Assembly (NCBI GenBank): GCA_009363875.1
Contig: CM018685.1
Location: 65,328,593 to 65,392,592, forward strand
Reading direction: 5' to 3'
Source: Mikania micrantha
Taxonomy: Eukaryota; Streptophyta; Magnoliopsida; Asterales; Asteraceae
Length of the DNA: 64,000 nucleotides
Under the pieces are notes generated by a model that saw only the letters and a program-made list of their open reading frames with translations, was not told the origin of the DNA and ran no database searches. Below are positions 10,601 to 20,264 of the stretch, piece after piece (positions within the stretch are counted from its first letter, which is position 1; every line of letters begins with the position of its first letter). Both the position numbers and the translations under genes were made by a program.

Positions 10601-12226
10601 CAGAAGGAGCTTAACATGAGACAACGGCGATGGGTTGAGTTGTTGAATGATTATGAGTGTGCGATTAAGTATCACCCGGGAAAGGCTAATGTAGTAGCTG
10701 ATGCTTTAAGCGGAAAGGAAACTTCAACAAGACGGGTTCGCGCACTTATGATGACAATTCATACTGACTTACCAGACAAGGTACACAGTGCTCAAATTGA
10801 GGCTTTGAAAACGGAAAATTTAGTACCGGAATCTTTACGAGGAATGGAAGAACAATTGAATGTTAAACCTGATGGAATTCGTTATTTCATTGATAGAATG
10901 TGGATACCTTTGTATGGAGGTTTAAGGGAACTAGTGATGGACGAAGCACACAAGTCCAGATATTCAGTCCATCCGGGATCAGACAAGATGTACCATGACT
11001 TGAAGGCACTGTATTGGTGGCCTCATATGAAAGCTGATATTGCTAAGTACGTTAGCAAATGTTTGACTTGTTCGAAAGTCAAAGTTGAATATCAGAAGCC
11101 ATCTGGGTTATTGCAACAACCAGAGATACCGATGTGGAAATGGGAACAGATTTCGATGGATTTTATTACTAAGTTACCCTGTACACCGAGTGGTTGTGAT
11201 ACGATATGGGTAATTGTCGATCGATTAACGAAATCTGCACACTTCTTAGCAATAAAGGAAACTGATAAGATGGAGAAACTGACTCGCATTTACATCAAGG
11301 AGGTAGTAGCACGGCATGGTGTGCCAATATCTATCATATCAGATCGGGATGCCCGGTTTACTTCTAATTTTTGGAAATCTCTTCATAAGTCATTGGGGAC
11401 TCGCTTGGATATGAGTACCGCTTATCACCCACAGACCGACGGTCAAAGTGAACGAACGATTCAAACGCTCGAGGATATGTTACGAGCTTGTGTAATTGAT
11501 TTTGGTGATAGTTGGGAGAATCATTTACCGTTGGTGGAATTCTCTTACAATAATAGTTATCATACAAGCATTCAAGCGGCACCGTTTGAAGCGTTGTATG
11601 GTCGCAAATGTCGTTCACCAGTGTGCTGGGCTGAGATTGGAGACAGTCAGATTACAGGTCCTGAACTGGTGCACGAGACAACAGAGAAGATAGTTCAAAT
11701 CCGGAACCGTATGGCAGCGGCTCGGGATCGACAGAAGAGTTATGCAGACAAACGTCGCAAGCCGTTGGAATTTCAAGTAGGAGACCGAGTTCTTCTAAAG
11801 GTATCACCTTGGAAAGGTGTGATACGATTCGGCAAGCGCGGCAAGCTTAGTCCACGTTACGTAGGACCTTTTGAGATTCTGAAAAGGATTGGTCCGGTTG
11901 CGTACCAACTCAAACTACCGGATGAACTCAGTGGAGTTCATGATGTGTTTCATGTGTCGAACTTAAAGAAATGTCTTTCTGACGAGACATTGATTGTACC
12001 GTTGGAAGAAATACAAGTAGATGAACAGCTGCGATTCATTGAAGAACCAGCAGAAATCATGGACCGAGAGGTCAAACAACTGAAGCAAAGCAAGATTCCA
12101 ATAGTCAAAGTCCGATGGAATTCAAGACGGGGTCCTGAATTCACATGGGAACGGGAAGACCAAATGATGAAGAAATATCCTCATTTATTCAAGACAGCTA
12201 CTGCTAACACTGAGAGCGCACGTTAA
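7667..12226 (+). CDS. Ty3/gypsy Gag-Pol polyprotein, open frame
   Basis: One uninterrupted frame of 1519 residues from the ATG of MAEGNVHMTV. The frame is open further upstream to 7571, but Gag-like sequence starts here. Order: retrotrans-Gag domain (about residues 40-230); cysteine motifs at about 286, 303 (CX2CX4HX4C) and 338 (CX2CX4HX4C); an Asn-rich linker; an aspartic protease with LFDTGAD (Asp424); reverse transcriptase with the FIDD active site (Asp760-Asp761); RNase H (YCDASGQG; TDHKSL); integrase with an HHCC zinc region and the DDE triad Asp1165, Asp1226, Glu1262 (D-35-E); and a C-terminal chromodomain-like tail ending in EFTWERE...PHLF. All catalytic residues seen are intact, so the protein could be active. 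It copies the element through RNA and inserts it in the nucleus. A splice-acceptor-like AAATAG lies seven bases before the ATG. Confidence 0.95.
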   Translation: MAEGNVHMTVAELNELINNRVAEAIAQYAQTHNTGPQGPAGGVINPQVCTFKMFLDCKPHNFKGSEGAIGLLRWIEKAESVFEMCNCPDDSKVKFATGTLEGPALTWWNSNVQTLGLGEANALTWNNFKTLLQEEYCPRSEMQKLEEEYWHLKMEGSNIEEYTTRSHELARLLPHMATPASKWIERYIGGLVPQIQGLVTSANPTTIQQAVRLAHQLTDQAVLQGTLPKRTSATKVGDHKRKWDNNFKGNNQQQNRKQDSNKSYHNSNSGQQSSSSGGYIGKHPKCNKCGYHHAGNQCDRAKCQRCGKVGHAAKDCRGELQNNNNNQNNNQNNAQKGCFECGKMGHFKKDCPQLKKGGDNNGNGNGGGNGNGSGTNNNNNNNNNNNNGARGRAFVIGGRQAREDPNIVTGTFLLNNHYASMLFDTGADRSFVSSSLAKSLDVSPTALDSPYTVELADGKLIVVENIYKGCILDLMGQTLEIDLMPIALGSFDVVIGMDWLSKNQAEIICHEKIVRIPLPQGETLYVQGEKISTPLRLISCMKAHKCLRKGHTAVIALITEKPVAEKKLEDIPIVCEFPEVFPEDLSGLPPVRQVEFRIDLTPDAAPIARAPYRLAPSEMQELFTQLQELLDKGFIRPSFSPWGAPVLFVKKKDGTFRMCIDYRELNKVTIKNRYPLPRIDDLFDQLQGSSYYSKIDLRSGYHQLRVQEEDIPKTAFRTRYGHYEFLVMPFGLTNAPAVFMDLMNRVCKPYLDKFVIVFIDDILIYSKSEEEHAEHLRLLLELLKQEQLYAKFSKCDFWMREVQFLGHIVNEKGIHVDPAKIEAIKNWEAPKTPTEVRQFLGLAGYYRRFIEGFSKIAQPLTALTHKGTKYNWTDKQEAAFQLLKQKLCSAPILSLPEGTEDFAVYCDASGQGLGCVLMQRDKVIAYASRQLRTHEKNYTTHDLELGAVVFASKIWRHYLYGTKCTIYTDHKSLQHIFDQKELNMRQRRWVELLNDYECAIKYHPGKANVVADALSGKETSTRRVRALMMTIHTDLPDKVHSAQIEALKTENLVPESLRGMEEQLNVKPDGIRYFIDRMWIPLYGGLRELVMDEAHKSRYSVHPGSDKMYHDLKALYWWPHMKADIAKYVSKCLTCSKVKVEYQKPSGLLQQPEIPMWKWEQISMDFITKLPCTPSGCDTIWVIVDRLTKSAHFLAIKETDKMEKLTRIYIKEVVARHGVPISIISDRDARFTSNFWKSLHKSLGTRLDMSTAYHPQTDGQSERTIQTLEDMLRACVIDFGDSWENHLPLVEFSYNNSYHTSIQAAPFEALYGRKCRSPVCWAEIGDSQITGPELVHETTEKIVQIRNRMAAARDRQKSYADKRRKPLEFQVGDRVLLKVSPWKGVIRFGKRGKLSPRYVGPFEILKRIGPVAYQLKLPDELSGVHDVFHVSNLKKCLSDETLIVPLEEIQVDEQLRFIEEPAEIMDREVKQLKQSKIPIVKVRWNSRRGPEFTWEREDQMMKKYPHLFKTATANTESAR

Positions 12227-12789
12227 ATTTCGGGACGAAATTTCCTTCAACAAGGGGATGACGTGATGCTTTCACACATCAACACTGCAAATTTCAAACT
12301 GTAAGCACAAACGTTTTAGTTATTCAATTGATTTTGTTACAGATATTTGTGCTACATTACATTTTATATGTTTTATGTGCTACATTTCATATGTTACATG
12401 TTATGGTAGTACATACACGATTGGTTACATACATTTTACTATGTGCGGGGTTGCATAGTACATTGGTTACATACACTTTGCTATGTGCGGGGTTGCATAG
12501 TACAAACAGTTTCAGACACTCACTAGGTGTGAGGCTACACAACACAGTATGATCAAACACAAACAGTCACAGTTAGGTGAACTAACTAGTGAACACGCAA
12601 AACAGTTACATTGAACGATCACAATTGAGTTGTGATGTTGCAAGCAGTAGACTGTGTGTGTGAGTACACACGAACACACAGAATGATCAAATCACACTAA
12701 CATGTACGATTTAAACTCGTAAGTAGTTTCCTAACTACTCTTAACACTTGCTAATTTTCGGGTCGAAAATTCCTTCAACAAGGGGATGA
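12227..12789 (+). repeat. 3' internal non-coding segment with repeats and polypurine tract
   Basis: Between the gag-pol stop and the 3' LTR there is no gene. A 42-bp unit is present twice in tandem (12421-12462 and 12463-12504). A block reading TCGGG(A/T)CGAAA...TTCCTTCAACAAGGGGATGA occurs at both ends of the segment, at about 12230-12262 and 12758-12788. The second copy contains the polypurine tract next to the LTR (12777-12789). Confidence 0.8.
12777..12789 (+). other. polypurine tract
   Basis: AACAAGGGGATGA ends directly before the TGTGACA start of the 3' LTR, the position required for plus-strand priming. Confidence 0.8.
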
Positions 12790-15654
12790 TGTGACAATCC
12801 GACTTTTCACACTAACCTTGTTAACGGGAGTTGGTGCTATCACAGGCCCAACAAGGCCAATCAAGGCCCAATAAGACCACTGAAGGTCCAACAGGCCCAA
12901 CAAGGCCAAGCAAGGCCCAATAATGCCAATGAAGGCCCAACAAGGCCAATGAAGGCCCAGTAAAACCAAAGAAGATCCAGTAAGGTCAAGGAAGACTCAA
13001 CAAGATCAATTAGGCCCAACCTAGTCAATGTAGGCCCAATAAGCCAAGAGAGGCCTAGTAAGGCCCAATAAGGGGCAAGTGAGGCCCAATGGGAACAAAG
13101 TAGGCCCAGGGAAGATTAAGGTAGGCCCAGGAAGGCCCAGTGAGGCCCAATTGTAATTGAGAAGCTCAATTGAGTAAATTTAATCTAACCATGAGCTAAA
13201 TGATCCAATTAATGAAAATTAGGAATTTTCGGTTTAACTTTATGAACCGAAATGTTAAGTTATTGATCAAGAATGATTTCTAAGGGTTGAATTAAGTGAA
13301 ATAAGTCTAAAATACTTAGATTATAGGATTTTAATTTGTATATGATGGGAAGGATCAATTTTGACTTTCTTAAAGTCAAAATTCGGAATAAAAGGAGTGA
13401 TCAATTGCAATTAAACCCGAAATTATTCATGAATCGATTTGTAACTGATGATTTAACATTCTTAATCATCATATTGATGATTATCATCAATACTTAACAG
13501 TTACATTTGGATCTAATGTCGAATTTAAGTCAAAGGAAGTCTCAAAGATGAAACCGATGCTACTCATTACTCGAATTCACATCATTCGGCTTTATTATAT
13601 CAAATTGAAGTTTTATACTCTTTAATCGGCACTCTTAGCATCTTTTACACATCACAATTGAGAACATTGTTTCGGGATTGAAGAATTCGATTAAGCTCGG
13701 CCGAAACACAAGCTTATTGTCGTTCTATATCAATTCGAAGATAATTCAGGTAACTATCATTATCTAAACGTTCTTTCTAACATTTCTAAGTAAATCCCTA
13801 ACCTAATTGAGTCTGAAGATCACGAATTTTAAATGATCGAATTCTAGGGTTCGTAGTATGGGACGATTTGGGGATTTCGTATCAAACGAATTTGATAATT
13901 AAATTAATGTATATAGGTAGTTTCAGAGTGTACCGATTAAGGTTAATGACAAGTCAATTTCATCATGTAACTACGAATTATAAGAGATTGAATTCTAGGG
14001 TGTTTGAGCAAAACGGTTTTGGGAAATTCTATATAAACGAGTTCAAGAGTTAAATTGATTCCTATATTTAGATTCAGAATGTTCCGATGGAGGTTAAGCA
14101 CAGGATAATTTTATCAAATTATAATGAATTTAACATGTTTGAATGATGGTGTAGACTAACCATATTCGGAATTAGACAAATCGCGAATTGGGATTTTATG
14201 TTGATCCATAATCAGATTAAAGTCGATATTAGACTCGTTTAAATCCTGGGAATATTAACCCTAAGGTTTAAGAATCGATTGTGTGGAAATGGTGGGTCAA
14301 TCGGGTATGAATTGCTTCGGCTATAGGAAGACAAAGGAGAGCCGGCCCATTTGTGTTTAAAACCATTTGGGATTGGATCTGTTAACAAAAGCTTTAATAG
14401 ATCGACTGGTAGTGGTTGGGTGTGTGGACTGGTAGGTCGAGGGTTCGAACCCTGACCTGGCCGGTTTTGAGAATTAAAACCATTTTGGTTTTTATATTGT
14501 AATTCACCCGTTCTAACTCCGTTTTAATCCGTTCAAGTTGCGTTGGAACCGTAACGAGAATACGAACGTGTTGGAATGATAAAATTCATATTTTAGTCCG
14601 AACACGAAATCGCGTATAATTACGTTTAATTAAATAAAATCAAATGTGATTTTATTTAAACGATTTCAAAAGCACGCGTACTTCCGTATGCCTAATTCTC
14701 ACACTTTAACATACGTATGTTGATACGTATGTGATTTCAAGCACAGAACGACAATCCGAATAACTTTAAGTTATTGTTTAAATCACAGATTCTTCGTAGA
14801 GGATTTCTACGCAACTTCACACGTATTTGATCATTCTGCGATTATCAAAGGTGCGTACACGGCCCCTTTCTTATTTTAAACTGTTTTGGGGGAGAAAACA
14901 TGTGCAACAAACTGATTTTAGATACATATCACTTGCATGAGTTATCTGTTTACATTATGTGAAAACATATCAACTTGAAAGTCCTTACACACCTCGAACC
15001 GTTTAGTTTGCTGTAATGCGAAGCGTGGTAGTTGGAAATAGATCTATTAGGTTTGACAAACCTCACCTGGTAGATGGGATCTACGCAGGTGTTTGACTGA
15101 CCAAACACACATTTACTATTGTTGTGATAGACAATAGTGGCAAGGCGAAAACATGCTATAGCATGGCAACTAGTCAGCTTCGGTGTCGAACACGTATGTA
15201 AATAGTTATATGACTAGCTATCATGACTGTGCAATTGTGATTATGTTATCTACAACTTGTTATTCAAACTGATGTTTTGAACACTATGATTACTTAAAAC
15301 CTGTGTTATGCACCAACCTTTGTGTTGACTTGATTTGCATGTTTTCTCAGGACGCTAAGGCGCGCGTAACAGCTGGCATGGACTAGGAAGATAGAGTCTC
15401 ATGCATTTCTTTCACTTTGATTATTTAAATTTGAATATTTTAGTACTTGAATTGTAATGTTTGATTTACAACTGTTTATGGTTTTTAAACGCTTCCGCAT
15501 TTTTTGTAAACTCTGGTTATTATGTTTGTTTTAAAGACCAACGTATGTTTTTGAAATTCATATAGAGGTCTTCGCTATGTCTAATGATCTGAGATCCTGG
15601 TTTGTCACGTTCCCAAACGGTATGATTCCGTTAGTTGAAATTGGGGGTGTGACA
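12790..15654 (+). repeat. 3' LTR of the young gypsy element
   Basis: 2865 bp, practically identical to 3695-6560, with the same minisatellite (12845-13151) and tRNA-like block (B-box 14442-14452). It is followed by the target duplication ATATG at 15655-15659. Confidence 0.95.
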
Positions 15655-17159
15655 ATATGGATATTACGAATAACACAACGTTATTGTTAAAACACAGATT
15701 CTTCGTAGAAGCCTATCTACATGATTTCACGAACACGTGATCATTCTGTTGCTATCTAAGGTGCGTACACGGCCCCTTTTTACTTTTACTGTTTTGTGGG
15801 AGAAAACATGTGCAAACAAAAACTTTTAGATACATATCACTTGCATGAGTTAGCTATTTACGATAAGTGTGAACATAGCATTACAAGTCCTTACATATCG
15901 AACCGTTTAGTTTGCCGTAGTGCAAAGCGTGGTAGTTGGAAATAGATTTGTTGGGTTTGACAAACCTCACTTGGTAGATTGTAGGTATACGCAAGTGTTT
16001 AACTAGCCAATTCAAACATTACTATTGTTTGTGCTAGACAATGGTGGAAAGGCAACGTACATTCTAACAGTCAGCTTCGGTGTCAACCGCTTATGTAAAT
16101 AGTACACTGACTAGCTATCATGACTATGCATTTGTGATTATGTTATATGCAAACATTTTATTTCAAACAGTTGTTCAAACATTTGTGATTACATATTCAA
16201 ACTTGTGTATGCACCAACCTTTGTGTTGACTTTATTTACATGTTTTCTTAGGACACTAGAAGCACAAGTAAGGACGAGCAGAGACTAGGATGTTGAGTCT
16301 CATGCATACATTTCAATTCAAGTGTTTTGGATTTGGTTATTTAATACATTGAACTTTGTAATTTACATTTTGTAACTGTTATGTTTTGTTTTTGGTTTTC
16401 AAACGCTTCCGCAAACGTTAAAACTTTGATATTACAATTTAGACCAAATTTATGTTTGAAAAGCATATAGAGGTCTTTCGTTATGTCTAATACATGGGAT
16501 CCTGGTTTGTCACGCCTTAAACTGTATGATTCCGTTAGTTGAAATTTGAGGGTGTGACAACGAGACAGTTTAACTGCCGTTAAAAAAAAAAGAATATAAG
16601 AACTTGAACTCCATCCCTTAACAGGTCAATCCCTTAATAAATTATTTTATTGTATTCTTATAAGTTTTTATAAATTTTATTTATTTTGGTAAAATGCGAC
16701 GAACGATATATATATATATATATAGGAAGGTTCATAAGAAAACCACTCATATATATATATATATATAGGAAGGTTCATAAGAAAACCACTCATTTCTAAG
16801 AAAACCAAGAAAACTATTCTCAACCAATAACATAATTTATAATTATTTTGTTTTTTTTTTGTTTTTTTAAATGGCAGTTTAGTAAAAATCTCATTCATTA
16901 TTTTAGGAAATTATTAATTTCAAATTAAATCTATATTTAAAACGAAAAGAGATAAAAATGACAAATTAAAAACCCTAGCTTTCATTTTTCACTCACTTAT
17001 CTTCATCGACGACCGGTCACCTCTCCGGCTAGCTCATTGGTTGGTTAGCCATCGCCCCAGCATAGCAACTCCCTTCTGCGTCTCCAGCCAAACTTCGGCC
17101 TCAACGATGGTGCTTCCCTTGATCCAGCCTCAAGCAACACACACTCCAGTGCGTGCGCT

Positions 17160-17591
17160 TCTATTCGAGAAAGGAAGACGAGAACGTAGCACCTGTGTAC
17201 GACATCAGAGCTGCTTGCAGGGGCGGTTTCAAGAACGTTCTTGTGATTGGAGGTGATTGTTTAAGCTGTTATGTCGACTGGAGAGATAGAAGGATCTGTG
17301 TCCTCTTTGGTGATGTTGCTGCTATCGTAGTTCAGGTCGGTGATGGTTCTTTTTATGTCTGATTGACTGAACAGGTACGTTTGCTAATGATCGACATGTT
17401 TGATGTTACAAATAGTCACCATTCTATGCAGGCATGTGATATTGAGGAGGATGGTTTTTTTGGTTTTGACTTGCACACTGCTGCAAATGGCAGCAGGTTC
17501 CCCCCTCAACCCTTGCATCAATGGAAATATAAACAAGCTCTAAATTTATTGATTGTTTTTCTAATTTTCACATTTCAACAGGCACTTGAAT
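17160..17591 (+). pseudogene. beta-ketoacyl-ACP synthase III gene fragment (left part)
   Basis: KAS III starts fatty-acid synthesis in plastids by condensing acetyl-CoA with malonyl-ACP. Coding pieces here read ...PVYDIRAAC, GGFKNVLVIGGD, VDW.DR..CVLFGDVAA and ACDIEEDGFFGFDLH, which follow the plant KAS III order. Two introns remain: 17336-17431 (after ...VVQ) and 17497-17581 (after GSR), both with GT...AG ends. The copy was therefore taken from genomic DNA, not from mRNA. About 15-20 residues after the catalytic-cysteine motif (AAC) appear deleted, and the N-terminal exons are missing. The last exon is cut at CACTTGAAT by the gypsy element at 17592; the reading resumes at 27618. It is a non-functional passenger of TIR element A. 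Confidence 0.78.
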
Positions 17592-20145
17592 TGTAACACC
17601 CGACCCCGAAATAGGGGTGACGTGTCACTATTACATCAATCAAAGCAGAAGACATGGTTTCCATTAAGCAAAGGTTAGGATTACAGATCCCCAAAATACT
17701 GTTTAAGAGCCCTAGGTTAAATTGTTAATTACATATTGATCAATTGACCGTATTAGATGAACTAGCCTAAGCTACAAAAATCCACTAACATACTTTCACG
17801 GTCCAAAATCCTAGAGCTCAATTTTTCTCTCCTCACGTCCCGCCCTGAGTAACCTGTGAACCTGTTATGAATAAACATTAACGGAATGAGCCGAATGCCC
17901 AGTACAGACAAAGGCTTAAGTAACAGAATCAATAACTGAATGCGATGATAACAAAAGACAAAATGATATGATATAAAGTAAAACAAGACAATAAAATAAA
18001 TCATATCACACGGATGTACCCTGAGCCGAATCTTAAATAACTACTGACATGCACATAGAGCTGCAGACCCTATGTACCGAACGTGCCATGGAGTGTGGGC
18101 ATACACAGATCCGTCCACTAGAAATCAAATATATCCTAGGGCCAGTCCATACGCCTTCTTATGGCCTCATGTACCTCACAAGTACGAAGAAGACGCCGTG
18201 ATCTCAGCTCACCGCCACGGTTGGTGCCACATCATTGATGCCGCAATGACATGCTTGCGGTCACCTCCGCAAGTAGGGACATGCTCGGGTAACAGATTAC
18301 AAGAACGGAAGTGGTAACACAACAATGTATATCAAATACGCTTCTCACTAAGCGTTAAACCAATTCATAATATAATATCAGAACATGTGATAATGATTTC
18401 AATCCAACAATTATATCACATGCAAGCAAAATATATTCAATAATAAATAATGCTTGAAAATCAATAACGGACAATGCAAATGAAATAGATCGATATATCA
18501 AAGACGTTCAGGAATTCCAAAGGTATGTGAGAATCAAATGGGTTACAATAAATAAATCATATACTGAAACGAAAAAGGAGGTGGTAAGAATCCGTACCTT
18601 TCTGTGATCTAAAGTATATATATATTTTTTTTGTGAGATATCCGTTTATATATATTTGCAACCACCTACATTTAATTATATTTCTCATATGATATTATAT
18701 ATATATATATTTATTTTAACAAAAGTGGAATTATTCTTGTTTTTATCACTCTCTAATTTAGATTTACTTTTACCTTTATTTAACATTATAAAGTAATTGG
18801 GTTTGTTTATGTTGAGCAATTTTCTTATTTTCTTATTATTGTTAATTTGACTTTTCGTAAGGCTTGATTTGTATTTTCATCATTTTCAATTAAATCAGTT
18901 TTTATTATTGTTATTTAAAATAAAACGTTGTATATAAAAAAAATCAAATAAATATGATACTGTCAAATATAAGTTAAATAAGTGTATAAATAATAAGCTT
19001 ATTAGTACAACTCAATTTGTTTGTTTATATTATATAAAATATATAATTTATGTAACATTTTTCTTTCAAAATTTTTAATACATAAAAATTACATATATAC
19101 ACACAGAAAAGCAAACACACAAGATATATGCAGTGGACCATTCATCAATCATTGTTTCTTATTTGCTTTCAAATTTATTAACATATTTATAAGGAAGTCA
19201 TCTTCTTCAAAACACCCACACTGGAAACCATGTCTGACTTTCTGTTCTCTTTGCCGTTTTTAACCAATATATATATATATATATATGTTGGTGTTATAAG
19301 AATAAAAATAAAATGAAAGCTTTTGTTTCGGTTACCTTTGTCGAAGTTTGACGTATTCGAATCAGTCTGATGTTGGAGCTCTTCAACACTCCTGGCGATC
19401 GGTGAATGATGAAACGTGGTGGAGATTATGAGTAGAGGTGTCGGCTTTGTGTGTAGTGCGACAAGCAGGATTCGTCGGAGTTTCTCGAACAGTCGCCTGA
19501 AAACCGAGAACGCAAGGTTACGGGGTCTGTTGTGCGTCTAGCTAGTCGTCGGTAAAGCTTGTTAAGCGGTGGAGCTAGGTGAGTGGCGGTATCGGTTCTA
19601 CGTTTCCTTATCGTTTCCATCTGCCGGAGTTGCAGGTCATCGCCGGAAAAATGGAAACGAAACTGAGATGTGAGTGTGGAGCTCGCGAGCTTTAACGATG
19701 GGGGTCTCTATTTATGGACCGAAGCTACGACCAGGTGGTCGGAGTTGGAAATTTTTTGTAGGGTGGAAAGGCCGACCAGGTGCCGACCTGCAACTTTGTC
19801 CGGCGGTGTTTATCGGCTAAAGACTTTCTGTGTAATTTGGTAGAGGAGCATGTCTGATGTGCATTAATTGCAAGTATTATTAATTTTTTTTTCTTGGTGA
19901 CTTGTGACAATATCATCCACGTGATATTTTAATACTGATGCTGACTTTAATTGTTATATTTAACTTTTCTTTTCTATTTATTTATACGTTTTTATTTTTA
20001 TTTATTTTTCAACCCAACGTAGATTTCTTTTATTTTTTCTTTAAGAATTCTTTAAATTTTTATTAAATTTTTTTTCAAAGGTTATTAATATTTCTATTAT
20101 TTTTAAACACATTATTGATTATTTTTAAATTTATAGGATATTTCA
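17592..20145 (-). repeat. 3' LTR of the minus-strand gypsy element
   Basis: 2554 bp, matching 25041-27612. It contains several (TA)n runs and a GC-richer promoter-like part near 19330-19720. Short open frames in it recur in the other LTR and are not genes. Confidence 0.9.
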
Positions 20146-20165
20146 ACTATTACCCCCTAAAAAGA
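20146..20165 (-). other. polypurine tract of the minus-strand gypsy element
   Basis: On the minus strand AGGGGGTAATAGT, preceded by an A/G-rich TTTCTTTTT-type tract, stands directly before the LTR start TGAAATATCC. Confidence 0.6.
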
Positions 20166-20264
20166 AAATTTCGTCCTCGAAATTTAGAGGAGTGAAGCAC
20201 AACGAATGAAATTTCATAACAATCGAACAAGGAACATGGTTCACAGTTACTCGAACAAAATAGT

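Larger units (their letters stand above)
3695..15654 (+). mobile_element. complete young Ty3/gypsy chromovirus-like retrotransposon
   Basis: An 11,960-bp element with LTRs at 3695-6560 and 12790-15654, a tRNA-Met-type primer binding site, an extra acidic ORF, an open gag-pol frame, a polypurine tract and a perfect 5-bp target duplication, ATATG (3690-3694 and 15655-15659). By eye the two 2.87-kb LTRs differ by one single-base indel (in a T-run, 5371 region versus 14464 region) and one substitution (in the 'ctgtaatgc[a/g]aagcg' stretch). That near identity means a very recent insertion. The order protease-RT-RNaseH-integrase and the C-terminal chromodomain-like tail place it with chromoviruses, most like the Tekay/Del lineage; the lineage call is from memory. 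It lies inside an older LTR of its own family. Confidence 0.95.
1994..16559. mobile_element. solo LTR of a gypsy family, split by a younger gypsy element
   Basis: The left part (1994-3694) starts TGTGACAATCCG and the right part (15660-16559) ends GGGTGTGACA, the same termini as the LTRs of the younger element inside it. The right part follows the 3' half of those LTRs closely (for example the 'cacagattcttcgtaga' and 'gtgcgtacacggcccc' stretches), but with many differences, so it is an older relative. The two parts add up to about 2.6 kb with no internal gag-pol of their own, as expected after LTR-LTR recombination. The flanks carry a perfect 5-bp duplication, ACGAG, at 1989-1993 and 16560-16564. 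Confidence 0.88.

Noticed and set aside
18072..18317. Open frames shared at 17762-18317 and 25211-25766, and at 19021-19263 and 26470-26712
   Set aside because: They are duplicated only because they lie in the two LTRs of the same gypsy element; no domain and no start context.
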